Shown: in pieces, positions 25,656 to 35,865 of the stretch
Numbering within the stretch: position 1 is the stretch's first letter
Layout of the letters: each line of letters opens with the position of its first letter
Source of the DNA: Magnolia sinica
Taxonomy: Eukaryota > Streptophyta > Magnoliopsida > Magnoliales > Magnoliaceae
DNA length: 64,000 nucleotides
NCBI RefSeq assembly: GCF_029962835.1
Contig: NC_080583.1
Location: forward strand, 65,519,158 to 65,583,157
Reading direction: 5' to 3'
Notes under the pieces: model-generated
What the model saw: only the letters and a program-made list of their open reading frames with translations
Told to the model about the DNA's origin: nothing
The model's database searches: none
Program-made: the position numbers and the translations under genes

Positions 25656-28600
25656 GAGTTGAGTTACACTTGTAGACTTGTAGAAAAGAGGAGATAGACT
25701 AGAGAGAGATTTACACACAAACAAATTACAATAACAAATTTAAAAAGAGGTTCCAAATTCTTCAATCTTAACTTCTTGTCTAAGTTGTCTTCACTTTTGC
25801 CTTGAGTCCTTGACCATTGACTTGAGTCTTGATCTTGATTCTAGAATTATGTAGAATGTAGCCTTGTAAAGTTGTGTTGTTGTAAGTTGTAAGTTGTAAC
25901 ACTAAGTCACCAACACAACACTAACTTGTAACTTGTAACTTATAACAAAGTAACAAACAAACTAAAAAAAAAAAATGTTAGAAGTGGTTAGAAAACTTAG
26001 AACTTAGATATTATGAAACTTTAAGAGAGAATGAGATAGAAAGAGAGATAGAAAGAGATAGATAATAGATTAGAAACTAGAAAGAGAGATAGAAAGAGAG
26101 AGTGGTGGGTGTGTTGTGTGAATGTTTATAACTTGGAAAAATTAGAAACTAGAAAAAGAGTTCAATTCAATGGATGGAGAGCTTGGTTGTCTTGTAATTT
26201 CTCTTGAATCTTGATTCTTAAATCTTTGTTGATGTATGTACTTGTCCCTTGGTTGAAACTTCAATCTTGATTCTTGAAAGAAAATGGATGGAGTGGAGCT
26301 TGAGGCTTAGAATTGTGTAAGAGAGCAAAATAGAGATAGAAAGAGTTTGAGCTTTGAGTGCATCTAGGAGTGCTTAGAATCCCTTTTTATAGAGAAAAAA
26401 ATCAGGATTTTAAAAAAAGAAAAAAATTCCAACAGTCAGATTTCTGACTGTTGGCAACTATGCAATCACATATCATGGCACATGTGGCATATGCGATCGC
26501 ATATGTGCACTGATCGCATATCTAATCGCACATATGTGCACTAATCGCATATGCGATCAGTGCACATATGTGCGCATATGCGAATGTGCGATCGCACATG
26601 ACAACACTGATTCTAAGTAGAGCTAGGCATGTCTAATCTGATCTGATCCTGTGGATCTGACCCGATCCGAACCGAACTAATGGCCTGGATCAGTGCAGAT
26701 CGAGTTGGGCCATTCAAATCCGAATGTTTTTCGGATCGAGTTCGTATCGTGGTCAATCCGGACCGATCCGATCCGAAACCCGATCCGACCCGATCCGGAG
26801 CGGGTAGTCGGGTAATATAAAAATGGTTTTTGGTCCATCCATTGTGGGGTCGATAAGCTCAACAGCTCTGATCATTGGAGCATGGCCCACTTGTACAAAT
26901 TCAAAAACCTAAGATACTATATACCACATATCCTTCTTCATATCTCTTGTACAAGATATGATTTTGACGAGGAATGCTCAGCTGCAAACCAATTAGCACG
27001 AAAGTCCTACGAACTTTTTTGAGAACTCATCATACGTGATGAGTCTCGAAAATCTGAACGGTCCACGTGAAGCAGAACCTCATGAAACCCCCTGGTACCA
27101 ATTTTTACTTGGAACCAAAACTTTGGTGGGCCATGAAAAATGAAAACAGTTTCTTCCATTGATTTGCATCTCTTTTCTATGGCCCACCAGAATCTTAGAT
27201 CAGGGTGAAAATCCATCCCCATGGGTTTCATGGGATTCCGCATCTTATGGACCGTTTGGATTAGACTCCCATGACACGTGTGCAAAGGTGCGCACGTGCG
27301 TAGGTGAGCATGCCTCTGAATTCTGATTTTGTAACGGCGCCAGATTTAACGTGTCGTGCACAGCACGTCAACACAGGGGAAGCGGATTGCGTAGTGAGTA
27401 ACTCACTACGCTTAGCATACTGAGTAAACTCTGTGAGGTCCACCATGATTTATGTATCTGATTCGCTTCGTCCATCCATTTTACCAGACAATTTTAGGGC
27501 CTGAGCCCAAAAATAAAGTATATATAATGTTCAAACGGACCACACCACAGGAAACAGTTGAATTGAAAGTCTACCGTTGAAAAAATCTTGGGGGCCACAG
27601 AAGTTTTGGATCAAGCTTATATTTGTGTTTTCCATTCATCCATGTCTATATGATATCATGAACAGGTTGGATGACAAATAAACATAACTGTGGGGTCTAG
27701 AAAGATTTCAACGGTGGAAATCATTATTCCCACTGTTTACTGTGTTATGATCCATTTGATCTATGGATGTTCTTCAATTTTGGGCTCAACCCCTTAAATT
27801 AGATGGAAGAACGAATGGACGGTGTAAATAGACCACATACATTCAAGGTGGGCCCAACTGAATTTACTCAGTACAATAAGAGCTACTGAGTAACTCAGTA
27901 CGCAATCTGATTCCCAACACAGGCACAGCTGTGTCTGTGTAGATACGTGTCGTGCAAAGACGAGCGGAGACGCACCTCGAGCTCCGAGTTGTACAAACGG
28001 CTCAAATGAGATCAAAATTACATGGGCCCCACAATGATGTATTTATTATATCCATACCGTTTATCCATTTTTCATGATCATTTTAGAGCATTTGAAAAAT
28101 AAAAATAAAAATTGAATCATATCTAAAGCTTAAATGGACCACACCGAAAATAGCAGCGAGGATAATGATTTTCACCATTAAAAAATTCGTAGGGCCCACC
28201 ATAACGTTTATTTTCCATCTAATCTGTTAATAAGGTTAAAAATACATGGATGAAGAGGAAAAACAAATTTCATATTAATCCAAAACTTCCGTGATCTCCA
28301 AAAGGGTTTTAATGGTAAACGTTCAATCAATCCCCCACTGTTTTTTGCAATGTGGTCCAACTGATCTTTAGATCTGTCTTATTTTTCGGCTTAAGCCTTA
28401 AGACGAACTCTCTAAATGGATGGACGGTTTAGATATAACGCGTAACTCATATTTTGACCCACAGACCCAACCCGATCCAACTCGGTTTCCCTGACCGAGT
28501 CGGACTTAGTTCGGGTTAGGCCAACTGTGCATCGGATTGGTTCGAGTCAGATGTCCCGTACTCAGTCTCGGATCGGATCGAGTTCGGGTTAGCCCATGTA

Positions 28601-31600
28601 GATTTCGGACCGAATCGAGTTGGACCCAATCCAATCCGACTCAATCCGATGCTCAACTCTAATTCTAAGCACTCCTACATGCACTCAAAGCTCAAACTCT
28701 TTATCTATCTCTATTTTACTCTCTCTTACATAATTCCAAGCCCCAAGCTCCACTCCATATATATTTCTTTCAAGATTGAAGTTTCAATCAAGGGAATGGA
28801 CAAGTACATCTACAAGATAGGAAAACCACTATTTAATATATTGCTAAGTGGTTTTACCAAACTGGCATTGCTTTCAATGCTATTAAATTAAGAAGCTTTA
28901 AAGTAATGATTGATGCTAAAGGTCAATTTGGACCTGGGCTTAAACCTCCTTCATATCATGAAATGAAGGAAACATGCCTAAAAACCGAAGTTGAATATAC
29001 ATGATCATTTATAACTAAATATAAGGAATCGTGGAAAACATATGGGAGTTTTCAAATGGTCGATGGATGAACCGATAGATCTATTCAGTCTCTCATTAAC
29101 TTTTTGGTAAATTGTCCAATTGGGACAATGTTCTTGAAGTCCATGGATGCATCGGGCCATTCACACACAAGAGAATAATTGTTTAGCTTACTAGATAATG
29201 TAGTTAAAAGAAATAGGTGAGGAATATGCTATACAAGTAATTACAGACAATGCAGCCTCATATTTAATAGTCGGTCGTCTTCTTATGGAGAAGAGGCGAC
29301 ATTTATTTTGGACCCCCTGTGCGGCTCATTGTGTTGATCTTATGTTAGAAGATATAGGTAGGTTATTTATAAATGTGATTGTAAGGGCTAGAAGAATCAC
29401 GGTCTTTATATACAAACACGCCCTTCTTCTCAGCCGAATGAGAAAACACGTTGGGGGTAACTTTCTACATCCAGCAGTCACCCGTTTCGCTACAGCCTTT
29501 TTAACACTACAAAGATTACACGGCAAAAGATCAGAACTTAGAAGCTTTGTAGTGTTGGCTGATTTTACAAGTGGGTTTTGGTCAAAGAAGGCTGAAGGGA
29601 AACAGGTTCGACAAACAATCCTTTCACAAAGTTCTTGGACATAAGTGGTAAAGGCGCTAAAAGCATCCGAGCTTTTAGTCACTGTGTTGCGATTGGTGGA
29701 CGGGAATAAGAAGCCCGCAATGGGCTACATATATGATGCGGTGGATAGGGTGAAAATTAAGATCATAAACCATTTTAACTATAAATACCGTGATTACAAG
29801 CCAATTATAAATATTATAGATAGAAGATCGGGCAGCCAAATGTTATCTCCATTGTATTCGGCTGCTTACATCCTTAACCCACCCTATTCACTTCTGCTGA
29901 TCCAACAGAAGCACTAACTATGCATATGGTTGGATTTATTGATGTGTCGAAAAGAATGATTCCGGATAGAGAAGAACAGGACAAGATCTTAACTTTGCTG
30001 AATTTCTATACAAAGAGTGAGGGGATATTCTCAAGGGATATCGTTATCAGGCATTGGACAATGAAATTACCCAGTAAGTACTAATGTACTATGAATGTCA
30101 ATCTTAGTGTCTTACAAATAGTTTTTCTACAAAGTGTCTCTAACCTACTTAAATGTTTTTCTCAGCTGACTGGTGGGTTGCCTATGGAGTGAAACCGAGC
30201 AGGAAGGATCCAGCTCTAAAAAAAGCTGGCTATGAGGATTCTTGGACTCATGTGTTTTGCCAGTGGTTGCAGTGCAATTAAAGCACGTTCGAGGCGGTAA
30301 GTTTGTTTAGTAATTGTAAACTTTAATTTTTTAGTGCAAGGCCTAAGCTAAATTAATTACCTAAATAGTTAATGTCAAATGCGCTTTCTTTCATACAGAT
30401 TCATAACAAGAAAAGAAATCGCCTTGAGCAAAAAAAAAAAAAAAGCTCAACAACTTGATTTTCGTTCAATACAATAAAAAATTGTGTGAACGATTCCAAA
30501 CTAGGAAAGAAAAGCCTGGTTTCTTTGACCCTATCTACTTAGATGAGTTGAATGCAAATAACGAGTGGCTCATAGAGAAGGACCCGGTATTTGCTGGAGA
30601 GGACCTAACATGGGCGCAAGTTGAAGATGCCGCATACGGATCGACATTTGGAAAAGGTACCACTCGAAGGCGAAGAATGGGAGGAGCTGAGGGGCGAGTA
30701 GTAGCCATTAACCCGTTAAAGAGATTGAGGAGATGGAAGAAGGAGATGGTGATAATGATCAAACTGAAGATCCACCATTGGATGTTGATGAAGTATTAGT
30801 ACAAACAAATGATGAAGAAACGGAAGAAGAAGTGTATGTGGAAAAAGGAGATGACTAAGATGATAATGGTGGTGGTGATCAAATGCCACAATGGCAAATA
30901 GATCAATGTATATAGTATATGATTAGATGAATAATAAATAAATAACTTCTTCATTTTGTTTACTAAGTGTGTTGATGTTGATTGCTGACTGTAGTGTTGA
31001 ATGTTGAATGTTAATATTTGTTAAGTTAACTATATTGTAGAATGTAGAATTGTTGATGAATGAATTGATGACTTAATATTTAATTCATTATGTAATTGGT
31101 TTTATTTTACTTAAATTAAATGTATTGCAAGGGCCAAGGGCATATAATAATTTATTCATTTTTTCCTTAATTTCTCACTATTTTTCTGATTTTTTTTAAA
31201 AAATTTTTGAAAAAATTTATTTAAAATAATTAAAAAAATTTATGCGATCGCATATGCGCACAGGCATATGCAATTGCACACGATTGCATATGCGATTTGA
31301 TAACATTGATAGGGGGCATAACAGTCGTTACAAGGCATAACAACCAGTACCTCCACAACGGTCGAAGAACAACCACTTTTTTCCATTTAAATCCATTTTC
31401 TCCACAAATTTTCAATTTTCTCATTCTAAAAACTCCCCTAGATTATTTTGTAATAGATTTCGAACTATAGTTTTGAGGATTAAAACTATATATTGAAGTG
31501 ATTTGAGCAAATAGAAGCTCCAAGGGGCATTATTTTATTAAAAAAAATCCCCCCCCCCCCAAAAAAAAAATCTAGTTCCATTGCTTAATTGTAATGTGTA

Positions 31601-34600
31601 AACATCAAAGACATCCATGTTCACAAACTCACCGAATGGCCCGATATAAGACTCACACCAAAGAGTGAACCGTTATGCTCCTATAAACATGTTCAAAATA
31701 AAAAATGAACACTTACTTGGAATATTTACATTATTTTGGACTTTCTATATATTTTTCCAGAATTTTTTAGGCCAAAAATAAAAAAAAAAAAAATCATCAC
31801 CCGTTACGAGGGTTGTAACAATCCTTATGCCCTCATATCAGCTGTTACAGACGGTACCTGTTTCAGTGATGGTGGTGACCGTTATGGCCACCGTTATCGA
31901 TACAAAATACCTTACACAAAAATTACACCAACAAGTGAGGGTCAAACCTACTAGTAACAGCCTAATGTCACCGCCTAAGTGCTTCCCCAGGGGTGGATTG
32001 TGTAACACTCAAAGAAACCACCTTTTTTGAACGAGTTAGCCTACCACCCAATCTCCTTGGAAGACAAGAATATAAGAGAGAATGAAGTGAAAAATGCTTC
32101 TATTACTTAAGCTCTAGGGCTTGCTACTAACATGGATGGGCCTTAACACCAATGAGGGTGGTCCCTTGAAACCCTACCGCAAATAGAGCATGGCCTTGCA
32201 AGACTTGTAGATAATACGGGTGGGCACTAAAAGGCTAGGCGATAATGAGGTATAGCCTTGTGGGGCTTGCCCTTCGGGGGGGTGGGGGGGTTCTCACTTC
32301 CCTTTACCTACTTGGCCCTTTCCCTTCTAACAACGAACATAAAAGAAGCATAGAAATCCTCTTTGTTATTGCCAAAGGATACACCGCATTCCAAATTTAA
32401 CTAGAGATTTTCATATCCAAGAATTCCTCTTACCATTGTCCATGCCTACAAACTGAAGCCCCCTTATTCCATTGCACCCGAAATTATTCCTAAGGAAAAA
32501 GAAATTAAGCTCTTTTCAGGGTTGACTTTACCCTCTCTTGTCAAGACATTGAGCTCCAACCCCGGAAAAGATTTCCTTTGTCCATGATCGTTCTTCTTGT
32601 TATTGATGCTTTGTGGTTGAAACAACTCCCATTTGTGCATCTTGCACAATACATAATTGTTAAAAGAGAAGCAATCCAGCAGTATCTCGTCGGGAACCTT
32701 AAAGACTGATATCCAGATACAGCATGAATAATGCACAAAGACAGCGAGAGTAGAAAAGCTTTCATGCTCCATATTCACTAAAATGCATACGTCACAAACA
32801 TATATCCTATTTGGGCAAATCTAGGCTAAATGAATAAGAGCTCAAAGATAAGGTTTGCCTGCATGTTGAAGAAATGTCAAGTAAATTAACAAATAGCAGA
32901 AGCCATCAGAAATCAAGCACATTTGAAATAAGTGTTATAACTTACAAGATGCAAAACTGCATCCATTTACATTACAGATTAATTGAATAGTTCATTACCG
33001 GTTGAGGGCAGATGACCTTTAAAGGAATCTGAAACAATCCCCTTCGAGTATGGATCCCTACAGAAAAAAACATAGTTTGAAGTTCCAACATATAGATAAA
33101 AGTAAACATCCCCCGATGAAACAAATACTAGACTAGTTCCATCACAATTAAACAGAAACAGCAATATAAAGACATACCAACTTGAAGGCCCACCGATGAA
33201 ATTTTTATCACTTCTGCCAGTTCCATTGGTATCTCCTTGTTGTGATGAACCCATTTCAGCTTTAACAACATTGCTCTCACTACTATGGCTGTCATCTAGG
33301 TCATCCTGTAAGCTCTTCACATGATCTCTTGACAATTCACCAACCACATTTTTAGTAATGGATTGCTCTCGGGGCTCCCTCATTTTGACGTCTGGTCTAT
33401 CAACATCTACAGCAACCAATGATGAGTGACGCTTGACCTTTCTCAGTGCTCTTTCTATATTGTAAGTTTCTACCTGCACAGGTTTGCAATAGAATGAAAC
33501 AACCATCGACATAGTATGTAATGACTACAGAAACCATCAACCTTGACATAAGATACAAATATTATTTATTGAAGCATTTGGCGCAAATAAATATTCTTCC
33601 CGTTTCCACATTTTCTTCTAACTCGTATTTTTAGACATATAATAAATAATGGGCTGCTTAAAACTCCTGAATGTGTACCCTAGTGTTTTGAGAATCTAAT
33701 CAGACACTGCATCATAGTTTGATACAACTCGCTAATCACCATCCAGCAACAAGGACACAGTAGGAAATCCAAAAGACACGTGATTGAATAAATAGAGAAC
33801 TGTCCATAAGAGTTCACCTAGTCAAATCAGCATCCATGCTCATTATATGGGAATTTCAGGGGAGCAGGCCAAGTGCATGAAAACAGAGCATAATAGAAGG
33901 CTTCCTAGGTTGTAAAGGACGGTGTTACCAGAGAAACCTACAGCATTTTTTATTTTGCTTGTTATATCAGCAGCTTTTACAGAAGCAACACGCAGACACT
34001 GCATGATAACACTTTGCATGACGCCCTCTCCTCCAGCCTTCTGGACAGCACAAACATCAGAATTTGCATTCATTGTTACAGTCATCCTTCCTCCCATAAT
34101 AGCCTCTTCATTGTGAGTAGGATCAATCACCTACGCAGCACTTCATAATGTCAGAATAAGGTGCTTGTAACTAAATTTCACAAGCATTTATTAAGAGAAA
34201 TTAAAGTCACGAGTCACAACAGTACGTCTTAGGACTCAATTTGCATACCACAATGTTGCCATTACCAAAAAATGCAAAGGTTACTGCTATAGGAAGATGA
34301 TGTACTATCAGCGGAAGTGGCTCCTTGATCTGTCAAAATCCAAGAAGAAGGATCAATAAGTACAAAAGCAGAAACAGAAAATGAAATCAAGCTGCACAGA
34401 CAAACAACATGGTTTACCAAGGTCATGTCATCAGGAATACATAAAGCAAGCATAAATGAATATCTGTCATTCAAAGTTATACATGTAGGTGCTGGTTGGA
34501 AGAGATAAAGATATATGGCGTGGTAGGGGTGCAACTTGGGCAGGTTGGGTCGGGTTGAGGGTCAACCTACGCCCGACAAGACCTCAAGAGGACCCAACCC

Positions 34601-35285
34601 ACAACCTGACCCTACCATTCCAACGAGATTCGCAACCCAAATTCCCTTATACCTAAACTGACCCAACCCAACCAGACCCAAATATGTGGTGATTATTCTC
34701 AACACAACCTGAATTTGTTCAACCTAAACCCTACCCTATATCAAATCAGGTTAGAGTTTCCAACCCTAACCCATGTTGAGGACCCTGACAACCTGATACA
34801 AACTCGGGTTGGGTCAGTCAGGTTTAGAGCTGGGCATCGAATCGAGTCGGACCGAGTTAGCGCTGACCCGACTCGATCTAGTTTTGAAATAGGCCTAACC
34901 CGAACTTGATCCAACTCAGTACCGAGTCCAGCATGCCTAACCCGATCCGAGTCCGGCCTGGCCTGGACGGATCCAGACCGAATCCGACCCGGTCAGAAGC
35001 ATCGAGTCGGGTCGAGTTGGCACCGAGCCAGATCGAGAGACGAGGGAGGGAAGGAGTGGAGAGGAGAGGGAGACAGAGGAGGAGGAGGAGGAGGGTGGTG
35101 GTGGGTGGTTGCCGTGCTTGGAAGAGGAGGATGAGGGAGGGATGGAGGGAGAGTTTGGGATCGGGTCAGGGTCGGGTGCAGCGGGTAGAGTTAAAGATGT
35201 TAGAAAATAGGTTTTTATTTTATTTTATTTTATTTATTTATATATATATACACACACACACACACCCAAACCCAAGTGTGTGTGT

Positions 35286-35323
<38 letters not shown>

Positions 35324-35834
35324 CCAAACCCAAGTCGAGTCGGGTTTCGAATCGAGTCGAGTCTAACCGGATCAAGTTTTGGGTCGAGTTGGGTCGAGTT
35401 ACTGGGTAACTCGAACTCGACTTGGTTTGAGTTCGAATTGGGTGAAGCCTACTCAATCCGGACCGACTCACCCATTCAGTTCGGTTTGGGTTGAGTCGGG
35501 TCTGAACGAGTCGGATGAGTCGAGTCGTCCCGTGCCCAGCTCTAGTCAGGTTCCAATTGACCCAAACCCAAATTGCAGCCTTATGGCTTGGTTCACAGAA
35601 TAATGCTTAAAAGCAACTAATATACTTCCTTACTATTATTGAAGGTTATACATAATTAAATTATTTTACTAATATGCATTTGCAAGTTATTACTAACACC
35701 CAGATCAATAGCTCAACTGGCGAATGAGTGGAGATACCTCGTTTCAACACTTGAGGTCTTGGTATCAATCCCTAGCAGGGGTGGCTAACATGGAGTGTGT
35801 ACTGACATGGGTGTGTACTAACAAGCTAACCCAA

Positions 35835-35865
<31 letters not shown>

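Larger units (their letters stand above)
21745..26609 (-). mobile_element. hAT family B element (copy 1), 4.9 kb, transposase-bearing, inverted inside copy 2
   Basis: The ends are CAATGTTGTTAAATAGC (21745) and the complement of CAGTGTTGTCATGTGCG (ending 26609). The target duplication is ATTCTAAG at 21737-21744 and 26610-26617. Both ends carry GCGATCGCATATG-type repeats. The transposase is on the minus strand. The 5' untranslated zone on the right (about 24.8-26.4 kb) includes G, GA and TA simple repeats and a 547-bp MITE. It is full-length in layout and copy 2 is its deleted relative, so copy 1 shows what the parent looked like. Confidence 0.92.
26618..28661. mobile_element. hAT family C element, non-autonomous, inserted beside a pre-existing target duplication
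   Basis: The ends are TAGAGCTAGGCATGTCTAAT (26618) and the complement of TAGAGTTGAGCATCGGAT (ending 28661). They are flanked by ATTCTAAG at 26610-26617 and 28662-28669. Subterminal zones contain GATCCGACCCGATCCG words on both sides. The same family recurs as a 720-bp copy at 34825-35544. The interior is non-coding and holds two other palindromic repeats. Confidence 0.88.
21531..31308 (+). mobile_element. hAT family B element (copy 2) interrupted by two further hAT insertions
   Basis: The ends are CAATGTTGTTATGTGCG (21531) and the complement of CAATGTTATCAAATCGC (ending 31308). They are flanked by perfect 8-bp duplications ATAGGGGG at 21523-21530 and 31309-31316. Subterminal zones are dense in GCATATGCGATCGCATATG-type palindromes. 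The element runs from 21531 to 21744, is broken by the elements at 21745-26609 and 26618-28661, and resumes at 28662. Its transposase lies on the plus strand (28800-30860). Compared with copy 1, its N-terminal coding region is deleted around 28808, where GACAAGTAC joins ATCTACAAG. Confidence 0.9.
21405..31914. mobile_element. Outermost hAT family A element of a nested transposon stack
   Basis: The left end TAAGGTGTTCCGTATCC (21405) and the right end, whose complement is TAAGGTATTTTGTATCG (31914), are inverted. Both are followed inward by GTTACGG/CGTTACGCGATACGG words, as in the element at 15332. The internal family A sequence is 21405-21522 and 31317-31914; everything between is a later insertion. 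The 8-bp flanks (AGATGTAG and CACAAAAA) do not match, so the target duplication is decayed or the edges are slightly off. Confidence 0.65.
34524..35583. mobile_element. hAT-type MITE (family E, TAGGGGTGCAAC ends) interrupted by a family C MITE
   Basis: The ends are TAGGGGTGCAACTTGGG (34524) and the complement of TAAGGCTGCAATTTGGG (ending 35583). The flanks TGGCGTGG (34516-34523) and TGGCTTGG (35584-35591) match at 7 of 8 bases. Its own sequence is rich in GGGTTGGGTC words and is split at 34825. A sister copy lies at 38962-39271. It sits in RRP45 intron 4. Confidence 0.85.

Noticed and set aside
21405..31914. 8-bp target duplication for the outermost family A element
   Set aside because: Flanks AGATGTAG and CACAAAAA do not match, so the border is supported by terminal similarity only.
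32464..32778. Additional RRP45 exon in the minus-strand ORF
   Set aside because: Exon 8 already joins exon 9 in phase. The ORF has no resemblance to RRP45, and no suitable acceptor/donor pair with a matching phase was seen.
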